Assembly (NCBI RefSeq): GCF_002954615.1
Contig: NZ_MSCJ01000001.1
Location: forward strand, 1,426,001 to 1,490,000
DNA: 64,000 nucleotides
DNA from: Photobacterium angustum
GTDB taxonomy: Bacteria; Pseudomonadota; Gammaproteobacteria; Enterobacterales; Vibrionaceae
Direction: 5' to 3'
Shown here: positions 34,804-44,156 of the stretch, piece after piece
Numbering within the stretch: the stretch's first letter is position 1
Layout of the letters: each line of letters begins with the position of its first letter
Notes under the pieces: generated by a model
Told to the model about the DNA's origin: nothing
The model's input: the letters and a program-made list of their open reading frames with translations, nothing else
Databases searched by the model: none
Program-made: the position numbers and the translations under genes

Positions 34804-35691
34804 TTAACTGATAACGTGAGTTACACCTTGCTCTTGTAACCATGAACTAAATCGTGGTGAGTCTTCAATAAAACGGCTATACACCAAACAGGGTTTATGC
34901 GAGCTTTCTACTGACGTTAATAACATTTTCACTAACAAAAGTAGGGCGTCATTTTGTGCATCCAACATGTAGTTTAGCGAAGTATTCTCAATATCTTGAC
35001 CAAGTGTGAATTGCGCTAGTTGCTCAACATCAACAATAAAACCATCAAAATACTGCAAGAATGTTTCTGCTAGTAATGCATTTGAAGGGACGCTACACAT
35101 CATAAAGACTTTTAAGTCATCAGCACCACGACATAAACCTTGCTCAGCCAATAAATCAATCACTGTTGCCGCTTCACTGAACGTACGAACAAACGGTACA
35201 ACAAGTTCAATATTCTTCGCATCAAGGCGTGCGCGTTTAATCGCTTCACATTCTAGCTCAAACGCTTTTCGGTAATCCGCATGACCTAGTCGAGATGCGC
35301 CACGTAACCCCATTGCTGGGTTAATTTCGTCTGGCTCTACTTCCGCACCTAATAAATGGCTACGAGAATATGAGTTATCACTGGTTAAACATACTTTTAA
35401 CGGTGCATCGCCTTGAGTGGCAGCCACTTCAATCAATAACTGGCTGAGTTTGGTTACAAATAATTCAGCGACAGGCGTTTGATTATCCGCTTCTTTAAGC
35501 GCATCAAAAATAGCAGCTGTTGTTTCAGTAGAGAGTGATTCAGGCTTTGTAACAGCACAAGGATGAACACCAATATCATGAGCAATAAGATCATCGAGTG
35601 AGACAATCCCCACCTCACCTTTTTCAAGTCCAGTTAACTGCACTGATGACGTCAACATTGCAGTTAACGTTAATTCATTTTCAGTTGTCAT
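34804..35691 (-). CDS. Stand-alone PEP-synthase C-terminal-domain-like protein, probable pseudoenzyme
   Basis: 295 residues that align by eye with only the last third of phosphoenolpyruvate synthase (the PEP/pyruvate TIM barrel): NPAMGLRGASR (PpsA NPMxGxRGASR), ECEAIKRAR, ELVVPFVRTFSEAATVIDLLAEQGL, FMMCSVPSNALLAETFLQYFDGF. Swivelling His and ATP-grasp domains are absent. Catalytic positions are changed: MCEIPSNA reads MCSVPSNA (metal Glu lost), the metal Asp segment SNDLTQLTLG reads VEQLAQFTLG, and the catalytic Cys of the ICGQxPSD region reads VYSRFIED. So it should bind a ligand at most. It is divergent from a DAHP synthase gene. In E. coli, ppsA and aroH are close neighbours, so this may be a repurposed ppsA relic. 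Confidence 0.78.
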   Translation of the reverse strand: MTTENELTLTAMLTSSVQLTGLEKGEVGIVSLDDLIAHDIGVHPCAVTKPESLSTETTAAIFDALKEADNQTPVAELFVTKLSQLLIEVAATQGDAPLKVCLTSDNSYSRSHLLGAEVEPDEINPAMGLRGASRLGHADYRKAFELECEAIKRARLDAKNIELVVPFVRTFSEAATVIDLLAEQGLCRGADDLKVFMMCSVPSNALLAETFLQYFDGFIVDVEQLAQFTLGQDIENTSLNYMLDAQNDALLLLVKMLLTSVESSHKPCLVYSRFIEDSPRFSSWLQEQGVTHVIS

Positions 35692-36030
35692 AAAGCACCA
35701 ATACTTCCTTGTTAATAAGACGAGTATTTAAATAAATCGTCATCTAAACCCTGTGTATTCAAAAATACATTAAACACCATTACAGTATATCGACCTTACT
35801 TTGTGTTGAATTATGAGGCAAGAACTAAAGCTAATTAGTGATAACTTATTCATATCAATCAAACTTTAAAGCTTAATCATTTCTTGATTATAAAAGCATC
35901 ATTAGCCTTCAATCGTAGTAATGGGATGGTTAAAAACCTAAGTGATATCACAAGTTTGGTTTATTAAAATCGATTTTTGGGCTATCTTAGCGGTGTTATT
36001 ACAGAGATCCCCAAGGTAGGCAAACATATT

Positions 36031-37089
36031 ATGCCAATGAAAACAGATGAACTTCGCACCGTGAGTTTAGGCTTGATGCCAACTCCTGCTGAAATTGAAG
36101 CAACATCACCAATGACTGATGAAATTGCGGCGCATGTAGACCACTCCCGCAAACAGATTGAGGCGATTTTAACGGGTCAAGACTCCCGTTTACTGGTGAT
36201 TGTTGGGCCATGTTCTATACATGATACCGATGCAGCAGTTGATTATGCGAAACGCCTTGTTGCTGTACAAGAAACATATAAAGACCAATTGTTTATCGTA
36301 ATGCGTACCTATTTCGAAAAACCACGTACCGTGGTCGGCTGGAAAGGTTTAGTTACTGACCCACATTTAGATGGCAGTTTAGACTTAGCAACTGGTTTAA
36401 AAAAAGCACGCAAACTATTAATTGATATTAACTCGCTAGGCTTACCCACTGCGACTGAATTCCTCGATATGATCACTGGTCAATACCTTGCTGATCTTAT
36501 CAGTTGGGGTGCCATTGGTGCGCGTACTACAGAATCTCAGATCCACCGTGAAATGGCATCAGCCTTGTCGTGCCCTGTTGGCTTTAAAAACGGCACTGAC
36601 GGTAATACCAAAATTGCGATAGACGCTATTCGCGCCACACGTGAATCTCACCTTTTCTGCTCACCGGCAAAAAATGGACAAATGACGATTTACCGTACTT
36701 CAGGTAATCCTTACGGTCATATTATTTTACGTGGCGGTAAGATGCCAAATTATCATGCTGAAGACATCGCAACAGCATGTGAGGCATTAGCCGAGTTTGA
36801 ATTACCACAGCGATTAATTGTCGATTTTAGTCATGGTAACTGCCAAAAACAGCATAAACGTCAATTAGATGTTGCTGCTGAAATTTGTGAACAATTGAAA
36901 AGTGGCAGCCAGTCAATTGCGGGTATTATGGCAGAAAGCTTTATTGAAGAAGGGAATCAAGCAGTTATTGAAAACAAACTTGATGAGCTTGTTTACGGTA
37001 AATCTATTACTGACCCTTGTATTCACTGGAACGACACGCTTAAGATGCTCGATATGCTAGCGGATGCCGTTAAAACAGCACAACGCTAA
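36031..37089 (+). CDS. aroH: 3-deoxy-7-phosphoheptulonate (DAHP) synthase, class I
   Basis: Condenses PEP with erythrose-4-phosphate, the first step of aromatic amino acid synthesis. From ATG 36031 (AAGGTAGG upstream) it has 352 residues, like the E. coli AroF/G/H enzymes. Motifs: GPCSIHD (metal Cys), RTYFEKPRTVVGWKGL, DLISWGAIGARTTESQIHRE, PVGFKNGTDG, VDFSHGNCQK (metal His) and AGIMAESF (Glu). The start KTDELRTV and the overall sequence are closest to AroH (tryptophan-sensitive) in my reading, but the isozyme assignment is uncertain. The neighbouring PEP-synthase-like gene fits this context. Confidence 0.92.
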   Translation: MPMKTDELRTVSLGLMPTPAEIEATSPMTDEIAAHVDHSRKQIEAILTGQDSRLLVIVGPCSIHDTDAAVDYAKRLVAVQETYKDQLFIVMRTYFEKPRTVVGWKGLVTDPHLDGSLDLATGLKKARKLLIDINSLGLPTATEFLDMITGQYLADLISWGAIGARTTESQIHREMASALSCPVGFKNGTDGNTKIAIDAIRATRESHLFCSPAKNGQMTIYRTSGNPYGHIILRGGKMPNYHAEDIATACEALAEFELPQRLIVDFSHGNCQKQHKRQLDVAAEICEQLKSGSQSIAGIMAESFIEEGNQAVIENKLDELVYGKSITDPCIHWNDTLKMLDMLADAVKTAQR

Positions 37090-37235
37090 AATATCAATAA
37101 AAACAATTTGATGATATATAATACCGAGATAAAAGAGAGGCATAGATTGCTTCTCCTTCATTAATAAGCGGTATACTATACGTGCTAATGTAGATGGGAA
37201 ATATTCCCTTAGACTTATGATAAGAGGCCATAAAC

Positions 37236-37718
37236 ATGCCATCTTTTGATATTGTTTCAGAAGTAGATTCCGTAGAAATCAAAAATGCGGTAGATAACTC
37301 AAAGCGTGAATTAGACACGCGTTTCGACTTCCGTAATGTTGAATCAAGCATTGAATTAAACAAAGAAATTGTAAAAATCACATCTGAGTCTGAATTCCAA
37401 GTAGACCAAATCGTTGCTATTTTACGTAGTAACCTTGCTAAACGTGGTGTAGATGCTAATGCGCTTGAGCGTAAAACAGTCACTTTCTCAGGTAAAACTG
37501 CATCTCAAAATATTGAATTTAAGCAAGGCGTAGAAACCACAAACGCGAAGAAATTAGTGAAAGCAATTAAAGACGCTAAACTGAAAGTTCAAGTTTCTAT
37601 CCAAGGTGAGAAACTGCGCGTAACGGGCAAAAAGCGTGATGATCTACAAGCGACTATGTCACTTGTGCGTGAACAAGAGTTAGGTCAACCATTCCAGTTT
37701 GATAATTTCCGCGACTGA
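37236..37718 (+). CDS. yajQ: YajQ family protein (UPF0234)
   Basis: A 160-residue protein with two tandem ferredoxin-like folds. The start [20 protein letters not shown] and [13 protein letters not shown], then [24 protein letters not shown] and the end [10 protein letters not shown] are family hallmarks. Relatives bind nucleotides; Xanthomonas and Pseudomonas homologues have been reported as c-di-GMP effectors. AGAGG precedes the ATG, and it is closed by a terminator. Confidence 0.95.
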   Translation: MPSFDIVSEVDSVEIKNAVDNSKRELDTRFDFRNVESSIELNKEIVKITSESEFQVDQIVAILRSNLAKRGVDANALERKTVTFSGKTASQNIEFKQGVETTNAKKLVKAIKDAKLKVQVSIQGEKLRVTGKKRDDLQATMSLVREQELGQPFQFDNFRD

Positions 37719-37734
37719 TTTTATCCAAATAGCT

Positions 37735-37768
37735 AAAAAAGGAAGGCTCTTTGCCTTCCTTTTTTTTA
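37735..37768 (+). terminator. Intrinsic terminator of yajQ
   Basis: GGAAGGC / GCCTTCC (37741-37759), then T8. Confidence 0.9.
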
Positions 37769-37997
37769 AACTTTTTTTGCGTACATTAAAATAATATTGT
37801 AAATAATATACTCGAGGTGTATTATTCAAAATATAGTTTAAAATTCATTTTAATCATACAAATTGCATATTTCACCCGCTATATACAGTTTTATTACATA
37901 AAAACCCCACCTTTCTCACTGCATAATAATGTTATTAATATAGTGTTAACGCACTTGTATGCTTTGTAAGCAAACGCAAATTTTTTCTCTGCAAAAT

Positions 37998-38033
37998 TTG
38001 TTGAACCCAATATTTTTCCCCTATAATGCGCGC
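37998..38033 (+). promoter_or_regulatory. Sigma-70-like promoter with GC-rich discriminator and long leader
   Basis: TATAAT at 38022-38027 with TTGTTG (37998, 18-base spacing) or TTGAAC (38001, 15-base spacing) upstream and GCGCGC just downstream. A start near 38034 gives a leader of about 280 bases before the transporter ATG. A GC-rich discriminator is typical of stringently controlled promoters. Confidence 0.55.
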
Positions 38034-38129
38034 TCTTCGATAGGGGCACTATTTACAAGGTTATTGAACAGAGAGAATCACAGCAGACATTGTTTATAAC
38101 TTGCTTGATGTAAGTATGGAAACACAAGA

Positions 38130-38276
38130 ATGACAACGGACCCGTCACTGAATATAGAATGTATATCCTATATTTCACCATCAAATCGCACGTTCACTAC
38201 TTCTTATTTTTTGAAGCTTTATCTGTTGCTCTTCGCATATGCGACCAAGGAAGATCAGAATAACTCAGCCCTTTGA
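38130..38276 (+). CDS. Possible 48-codon leader ORF
   Basis: An ATG at 38130 opens 48 codons up to TGA at 38276, entirely within the transporter leader. It overlaps by ATGA the end of a five-codon ORF starting at 38116. Ribosome site is weak. Upstream ORFs can control translation or attenuation, but chance cannot be excluded. Confidence 0.2.
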   Translation: MTTDPSLNIECISYISPSNRTFTTSYFLKLYLLLFAYATKEDQNNSAL

Positions 38277-38312
38277 AAGTTAAACATAATACTTATAAAG
38301 GAGATGTCCATT

Positions 38313-39602
38313 ATGGGCACCGCACAAAATTTAACGGCGACGACTTCTGCACAAAGCAAAAAATTAGGGTGGAACAAAAGCGATACATTATGGATGCTTG
38401 GTCTATACGGTACAGCCGTAGGCGCAGGTACTCTATTTTTACCCATTAATGCGGGTGTTGGCGGTTTAATTCCATTACTTGTAATGGCCGTTCTTGCATT
38501 TCCAATGACATTCTTTGCCCACCGTGCGATGACACGTTTTGTGTTATCAAGTTCGAATCCGGGCGCTGATATTACAGAAGTTGTTGAAGAGCACTTTGGT
38601 AAGGGCATGGGTAAAGTGATCACATTACTTTATTTCTTTGCTATCTACCCTATTCTATTAGTTTATAGTGTTGCACTAACAAATACTGTTGAAAGCTTTA
38701 TGCTTAACCAGTTAGGTATCGAGCCACCAGCACGTGCAATTTTAGCGTTAGTATTGATCCTTGGTTTAATGGCAATTGTTCGTTTAGGTGAGCAGTTAAT
38801 TGTTAAAGCGATGAGTATCTTAGTATTCCCATTCGTTGCTGTATTATTAATGTTGGCACTGTTTCTTGTACCGTACTGGAATGACTCTATCTTCCACAAC
38901 GTTATCCCAGCAGACGGTGGCTTAAACTCAGTAATGCTTGCAGTATGGTTAATTTTACCGGTAATGGTTTTCTCGTTTAACCACTCTCCTGTTATCTCAT
39001 CATTTGCTGTAGCAACACAAAAAGAGCATGGCGAAAACGCAGAGCGTCAAAGTTCACGTATTCTAGCGCGTGCACACATTATGATGGTATTAACCGTAAT
39101 GTTCTTCGTTTTCAGCTGCGTATTAAGCTTATCACCTGCAAACTTAGCTGAAGCTAAAGCGAATAACGTATCGATTCTGACTTATTTAGCGAACCACTTT
39201 GATACACCGATCATTGCTTACGTTGCGCCAATTGTAGCAATTATTGCAATTACTAAGTCTTTCCTTGGCCACTACTTAGGTGCCAGTGAAGGTCTAAATG
39301 GTTTAGTTATCAAAGTTACTCGTGATAAGAATAAAGAGATCTCAAATAAGGCATTAAACCGCTTTACTGCAATATTTATGCTAGTGACCACATGGGCCGT
39401 AGCGACATTAAACCCAAGTATTCTAGGTATGATTGAGAGCTTAGGTGGCCCTATTATTGCGATGTTGCTATTTATTATGCCAATGTACGCAATCAAAAAA
39501 GTACCATCAATGAAGAAATACTCAGGTGCAATCAGCAATGTATTTGTGACGGTTATCGGCCTTGTTTCTATCTCTGCAATCTTCTACTCATTATTTATGT
39601 AA
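38313..39602 (+). CDS. HAAAP-family serine/threonine transporter
   Basis: Inner-membrane hydroxy/aromatic amino acid permease of 429 residues with 11 or so predicted helices. The start KSDTLWMLGLYGTAVGAGTLFLPINAG is typical of SdaC/DlsT-type serine transporters, as are FNHSPVISSF and KSFLGHYLGASEG. ATG 38313 is chosen because AAAGGAG is 9 bases upstream; the ATG at 38304 touches that site. It probably imports L-serine or L-threonine by cation symport. Preceded by a long leader and closed by a terminator. Confidence 0.9.
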   Translation: MGTAQNLTATTSAQSKKLGWNKSDTLWMLGLYGTAVGAGTLFLPINAGVGGLIPLLVMAVLAFPMTFFAHRAMTRFVLSSSNPGADITEVVEEHFGKGMGKVITLLYFFAIYPILLVYSVALTNTVESFMLNQLGIEPPARAILALVLILGLMAIVRLGEQLIVKAMSILVFPFVAVLLMLALFLVPYWNDSIFHNVIPADGGLNSVMLAVWLILPVMVFSFNHSPVISSFAVATQKEHGENAERQSSRILARAHIMMVLTVMFFVFSCVLSLSPANLAEAKANNVSILTYLANHFDTPIIAYVAPIVAIIAITKSFLGHYLGASEGLNGLVIKVTRDKNKEISNKALNRFTAIFMLVTTWAVATLNPSILGMIESLGGPIIAMLLFIMPMYAIKKVPSMKKYSGAISNVFVTVIGLVSISAIFYSLFM

Positions 39603-39620
39603 TTTATAAACAATGAGTTA

Positions 39621-39648
39621 AAAGGCTAGCTTAGTGCTAGCCTTTTTT
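39621..39648 (+). terminator. Intrinsic terminator
   Basis: AAAGGCTAGC / GCTAGCCTTT with a 5-base loop, then T-run. Confidence 0.9.
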
Positions 39649-39740
39649 ATTTTTAACTCTTACCACTCTCAATATTGTTAAAAATTTGCTACATTATTCA
39701 TAACGTATGCCATTTTTATGACTTAAATATTGGGTAGCCA

Positions 39741-40367
39741 ATGACTAATCAGCCAATTGATTTTCAACTCGAACACGAGAACCCGCTTATTTGGCCGATC
39801 CTGTCCTTACTGCAACACCAACCAAAAAACTGGATGATCCACACCCTTAGTCAAGCATTACGTGAAAAAGAAATGTTAGATACGCTTGATAGTGACAGCA
39901 ATAAGGATCTCTTCAAACGTAATTTCTTATTAATGAATGCACTCTACCAACTCCAGATTTTATTGTTTCCAAAACAGTGGCTACAAGTTCAAGCAATGGA
40001 TATTCAACTGCTTAATATTGTTTATCAAACCCACCATTTAGAACAAGAAGATCCACTACGGGAGTATTATTTAGACTGGAAGAACTATCATGCTGATGGC
40101 GATGCGATAGAGCAACTACTGAGCTCTTTTTGGCGACGATACCAGCAACATATTAATAACCAAGCAATTAATATTACTACGACATCCATTGATGATGATT
40201 TTGATTTGTTTTCTTTATCCAATACAGCAACACTAGCGGAAGTTAGAAAACAGTGGCGTCGATTAGCACTACAATGGCACCCTGATCGTGAAAATGGCGA
40301 TAGTGAAAAATTCAAACTACTTTATAACGCTAATCAACGATTAATTAGTTACTTAAAAAATAAGTAG
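39741..40367 (+). CDS. DNAJ-related protein with C-terminal J domain
   Basis: A 208-residue protein. The N-terminal 130 residues fit the DNAJ-related helical domain (ENPLIWPILSLLQHQPKNW, LFKRNFLLMNALYQLQ, DPLREYYLDWKNY). The C-terminal 55 residues form a J domain with the HPD motif in LALQWHPDRENG. It may therefore stimulate an Hsp70 partner; the two atypical Hsp70s at 46.8-51.6 kb are candidates, though DnaK is equally possible. Monocistronic. Confidence 0.88.
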   Translation: MTNQPIDFQLEHENPLIWPILSLLQHQPKNWMIHTLSQALREKEMLDTLDSDSNKDLFKRNFLLMNALYQLQILLFPKQWLQVQAMDIQLLNIVYQTHHLEQEDPLREYYLDWKNYHADGDAIEQLLSSFWRRYQQHINNQAINITTTSIDDDFDLFSLSNTATLAEVRKQWRRLALQWHPDRENGDSEKFKLLYNANQRLISYLKNK

Positions 40368-40481
40368 TCGCACTGGTAATCATACGGCTGATATTTCACA
40401 CATAGCTATCACACAGTTCTGACAGCACATTAACCTTCATCTCCTACATTGTCCGCGACATTTATTTTTGGCTGCAAGACA

Positions 40482-41228
40482 ATGAAACGATACTCTATAT
40501 TGCTACTTTCCCCCCTTTTGTGTCAGATGGCTTTCGCAACAACGTCATCAAATACAGCGCAAAGTACCCCCGTCTTTGATGGTTCAGCAAAGCTGGGCTT
40601 TATCTATTCAAAAACCACCAACACTTCTATGTCGTTAAATTCCGGTACTGATTTGAATTACGATAAAAATAATTGGTCTAATAAATTATCATTAAGTTCT
40701 TTTTATACTGATAGCACTAAAGAAGAAGATGGTGTTAATAAATACCAAATCGCGCTAAAGAATGAATATGCTATGGGCCCCCATTCTTTTACTTATTTAA
40801 GTAATACGTATAACCACGACCAATTTGGCACATACCGCACTGAGTACATTGTATCTACTGGTTTAGGCTACAAATTTTATAACACCAAAACAACAAAACT
40901 AACGGTTGGTGGTGGTCCGGGTTATCGTCATAGTCGTCGCCAAAAAAATGATCCAGATTATCCAAATCAAACTGAGAAAAACATGATTGCCAATGCATTC
41001 TTGCGTGCAAAAAAACAGTTTACCCCTACTTTTTCTGCTGGGCTTGAAAGTAATATTGACTATGGTCATTCAAATACAACCTATGATGTAAAAGGCTTTA
41101 TAAAGAACCGATTAATTGATCATATTGCACTCATGTTAGATACCCAATATATCTACAATACAGAAGTGGCAAGTGATAAAAGTAACGATGAGATATACAG
41201 CACGGTCAGTATTACTTACGATTTTTAA
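40482..41228 (+). CDS. DUF481 outer-membrane protein (YdiY-like)
   Basis: 248 residues from ATG 40482. A signal peptide (MKRYSILLLSPLLCQMAFA) is followed by alternating amphipathic strands (SAKLGFIYSKTTNTSMSL, LSLSSFYTDSTKEED, TYLSNTYNHDQFGTYRTEYIVSTGLGYKF) and ends in an aromatic residue, YDF, as beta-barrels do. This matches the DUF481 family, sometimes called salt-induced outer-membrane proteins. Function unknown. The upstream TTG frame extension to 40449 is unlikely. Confidence 0.85.
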   Translation: MKRYSILLLSPLLCQMAFATTSSNTAQSTPVFDGSAKLGFIYSKTTNTSMSLNSGTDLNYDKNNWSNKLSLSSFYTDSTKEEDGVNKYQIALKNEYAMGPHSFTYLSNTYNHDQFGTYRTEYIVSTGLGYKFYNTKTTKLTVGGGPGYRHSRRQKNDPDYPNQTEKNMIANAFLRAKKQFTPTFSAGLESNIDYGHSNTTYDVKGFIKNRLIDHIALMLDTQYIYNTEVASDKSNDEIYSTVSITYDF

Positions 41229-41261
41229 TCTTTTGTTGATATAAAAGAATCGGTCAGATAT

Positions 41262-41291
41262 AAAAAAGCCGAAGATTAATAACCTTCGGCA
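41262..41291. terminator. Bidirectional terminator
   Basis: GCCGAAG / CTTCGGC (41268-41290), A6 upstream and ATTTCT downstream; between convergent genes. Confidence 0.8.
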
Positions 41292-41331
41292 TTTCTATTC
41301 TCTCTTTATATATTCGCTATCTTTGTCTTAG

Positions 41332-42264
41332 CTACTTATATAAAGATGGTTCACCCTCTGGGCGGGTTTTAAAACGATGATGTAACCACATATATTGCGA
41401 AGGTGCCGCCAAAATAGAGTGCTCTACCGCTTTATTAATATAAGCCGCAGCGGCATCTGGGTCGTTGTGTGGAAACGCTTCCAAAGGTGGAAATATTTTC
41501 AACGTATATTGACCGCTATCAGTATCACGGATCATCGCAAAAGGTAATGGAACCGCATCAGTGTTATCTATCAATAAACTGGTACCTGTCGTTGTACACG
41601 CTTGCTCTACCGCAAATAAAGGTGCGAATGTGGAATTTCGGCCACGACCATAATCATGATCCGGCGCATACCATAGCATTTCACCCTGTCTTAAATCCTG
41701 AAACATACCTTTTAAATCTTTACGATCACGCATATGTTTATTTGAACGGACACGTCCTTTAAATTGAAAGTAATCAAAACAAGGATTGTTATTAGGACGA
41801 TATACGCCGACACCAGGCGTATGTAAACCAAAAGCACGCGCACCTAATTCAAGGTTCAGTGAATGAACAGCAATCAACAAGATCCCTTTTCCTTGTTCTT
41901 GCAGCTTATAAACATGCTCTAAACCTTCAACCTTAACATGACGCTCAACCCGTAAGTTAGGCCAAAACCATGCCATACTGGTTTCAAATAGCGCTAGGCC
42001 AGTGTTATCGATATTTTGTTTAATAAGCTTATTACGCTCATTAATATCCATATCTGGAAAGCACAACTCTAAATTACGCTCAATCGTTTTACGTCGGTCA
42101 CGCATAAAATGCATCACCAAACGTCCAACACCTTGTCCTAGGCGAAATTGTATAAAGTAAGGCAACCAACTAATTAAATACATCACAGCCATAGATATCA
42201 AAACAGGCCAATATCTAGGATGTAAAAAAGATGAAGTAAACGTTGGAGCTGTGAATTTTCTCAT
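41332..42264 (-). CDS. LpxL-type lipid A lauroyl acyltransferase, paralogue 1
   Basis: Inner-membrane enzyme that adds a secondary acyl chain to Kdo2-lipid IVA. 310 residues: one N-terminal membrane helix (YWPVLISMAVMYLISWLPY), RNLELCFPDM, the HX4E catalytic motif HSLNLE, GVGVYRPNNNP, APDHDYGRG and the end MWLHHRFKTRPEG, all as in E. coli LpxL/LpxP. The next upstream gene is a clear paralogue in the same direction, 226 bases away with its own terminator, so they are separately terminated. The acyl chain used cannot be told. Confidence 0.9.
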   Translation of the reverse strand: MRKFTAPTFTSSFLHPRYWPVLISMAVMYLISWLPYFIQFRLGQGVGRLVMHFMRDRRKTIERNLELCFPDMDINERNKLIKQNIDNTGLALFETSMAWFWPNLRVERHVKVEGLEHVYKLQEQGKGILLIAVHSLNLELGARAFGLHTPGVGVYRPNNNPCFDYFQFKGRVRSNKHMRDRKDLKGMFQDLRQGEMLWYAPDHDYGRGRNSTFAPLFAVEQACTTTGTSLLIDNTDAVPLPFAMIRDTDSGQYTLKIFPPLEAFPHNDPDAAAAYINKAVEHSILAAPSQYMWLHHRFKTRPEGEPSLYK

Positions 42265-42440
42265 AGCGACGATAATCCCGTTACAATGTATGGCTGCTTA
42301 GTGAAATGTAAATTTCTAATTATATTGATAGTATTTCTAAGCAGTTAGTAACAGTATTTTATGTTGAGTTATGGAATAGTTGCAAGTTCAAGTGTGACCA
42401 TCATCGCAAATAGACAGCTTGCATTAAGGTTTAAAATAAT

Positions 42441-42466
42441 AAAAAGCCTGCAATTTTGCAGGCTTC
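42441..42466 (-). terminator. Intrinsic terminator of the upstream lpxL paralogue
   Basis: AAGCCTGCA / TGCAGGCTT with a 4-base loop, then TTTTTATTA on the minus strand. Confidence 0.88.
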
Positions 42467-42490
42467 AAAGTATTAATCAGCTCGTTTAGA

Positions 42491-43417
42491 TTATTTATAC
42501 AAACACTCTTGCCCTTCAGGGCGAGTTTTAAAGCGACGATGAAGCCACATATATTGGCTAGGCGCAGCCATAATCGATTCTTCAACAATTTTATTGATGA
42601 AGACTGCTGCAGCATCAGGATCTTTTTTCGGAAAACCTTCAACCGCTTTACGTAAGGTTAGTGTGTAATGTCCTTTATCATCTCGTACCATAGTAAAAGG
42701 TACGATAACGCAATCGGTATTATCAACTAACAAGCTTGTACCTGTTGTTGTACACGCTTGATCTACCGCAAATAATGGCGCAAATGTTGAACGACGACGA
42801 CCATAATCATGATCCGGTGCATACCATACTCGCTCACCCGTTTTCAATGCATGCAACATTGATTTTACGTCTTTACGATCTATCAAAGTACGGTTTGAAC
42901 GTGAACGACCTAAATACTGAAAGTAATCAAAACAAGGGTTACTATTAGGGCGGTAAACCCCCATACCTGACATTTTAATACCAAATGCACGCGCACCTAG
43001 TTCAAGATTCATTGAATGCACGGCAACCATTAATGCCCCTTTGCCTTCTTTAGCAAGTTGTTCCATTTGTTCAAGGCCAACGATTGTCACATGGCGATTC
43101 ACACGTTCATCAGACCAAAACCATGCCATCCCAGTTTCAAACAGTCCCATACCTGTATTATCAATATTTTCTGCGATTAAACGTTGTTTGTCTTCTTCTA
43201 GCATCGTAGGAAAGCATAGCTCTAAATTACGCTCAATTGTGCGGCGACGCTTTTTCATCAATTTAATCGCTAAGCGACCGATATTTTTACCCATTGTTAA
43301 TTGCCATGAGTATGGAAGACAACTCAGTAGGTACATTACGCCAACAAGAATAAGCGTCCCCCAATAACGGGGATGAAGAAGAGATAGCGTAAATTTTGGA
43401 GTGTTATTTTTTGTCAT
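42491..43417 (-). CDS. LpxL-type lipid A lauroyl acyltransferase, paralogue 2
   Basis: 308 residues from ATG 43417 (the longer frame to 43456 adds an unlikely 13 residues). Same layout as the neighbour: membrane helix YWGTLILVGVMYLLSCLPY, RNLELCFPTM, HSMNLE catalytic motif, GMGVYRPNSNP, APDHDYGRR, MWLHRRFKTRPEG. The two are alike along their entire length, indicating a tandem duplication, so they may differ in temperature response or acyl preference as LpxL and LpxP do in E. coli. Confidence 0.9.
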   Translation of the reverse strand: MTKNNTPKFTLSLLHPRYWGTLILVGVMYLLSCLPYSWQLTMGKNIGRLAIKLMKKRRRTIERNLELCFPTMLEEDKQRLIAENIDNTGMGLFETGMAWFWSDERVNRHVTIVGLEQMEQLAKEGKGALMVAVHSMNLELGARAFGIKMSGMGVYRPNSNPCFDYFQYLGRSRSNRTLIDRKDVKSMLHALKTGERVWYAPDHDYGRRRSTFAPLFAVDQACTTTGTSLLVDNTDCVIVPFTMVRDDKGHYTLTLRKAVEGFPKKDPDAAAVFINKIVEESIMAAPSQYMWLHRRFKTRPEGQECLYK

Positions 43418-43783
43418 ATTTATAGCCTTTCTGCCTCCTATCGTGCAAAAAGACAATAGAACGCATAATCATGTAGACGTACATAATAAGCGGTTAATAG
43501 CTAATGAGATAGTAAAATAATGTAAATAAATTATTTTCTCCTAATTCATTTGATATACATCTCAATATTTACTATTTACATCACACAAAAAGAATCATTT
43601 TTTTAAGTTAGCATTATTTAAAAAATCGTTAACCAATTAAAAAATAACTGTTTATTTTTGAAATTTGGCTCATAATTAAAGATATAAGTTCATTTTATTT
43701 TAAGTTCAATTTTTTACGTAAATAGAACATTAGTTTTTTGACTCATCCCCCAGAATAACTTTTCAAACCAAGGGAATACTTAT
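43418..43783. other. AT-rich divergent intergenic region
   Basis: Promoters for the lpxL paralogue and the winged-helix gene are expected. ATGTAAAT near 43518 and ATTTACAT near 43570 form an 8-bp inverted pair about 50 bases apart. Nothing else stands out. Confidence 0.4.
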
Positions 43784-44077
43784 ATGGAATTAAGCAAAAC
43801 CAAATCGAGTTTTTATCGTCGTCTTTATATCGCTTATTTAATCGAAAATGGCATTGATAGCGTCCCTAAAATTATTGCCTTTTCAGGTATGCCTCGCCGT
43901 ACTGCACAAGATACTATCAAGAGCTTGATTGAACTTGATATTATTTGCCAATTTACCCAAACCAAGGGTGAGCGACATCAAACAGGTCATTACACCATTG
44001 AACAATGGGGAGCAATTAACAGAGACTGGCTTAACCAGAATATTGAACAGATAAAAGTAGCGCTAGATTATCCATAA
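43784..44077 (+). CDS. Small winged-helix DNA-binding protein
   Basis: 97 residues with a helix-turn-helix pattern: SFYRRLYIAYLIENGIDS, PKIIAFSGMPRRTAQDTIKSL (recognition helix) and a wing before HYTIEQWG. Basic N-terminus. AAGGGAAT precedes the ATG. Probably a small transcriptional regulator common in vibrios; target unknown. The next gene, a membrane protease, begins 80 bases downstream. Confidence 0.7.
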   Translation: MELSKTKSSFYRRLYIAYLIENGIDSVPKIIAFSGMPRRTAQDTIKSLIELDIICQFTQTKGERHQTGHYTIEQWGAINRDWLNQNIEQIKVALDYP

Positions 44078-44156
44078 CTCGTTACACATTTACGCTATAA
44101 CATTGTGCTTTTTTCCGTATAATTTTCTTATTCACCTTAGATAGACAGGTAACGCA

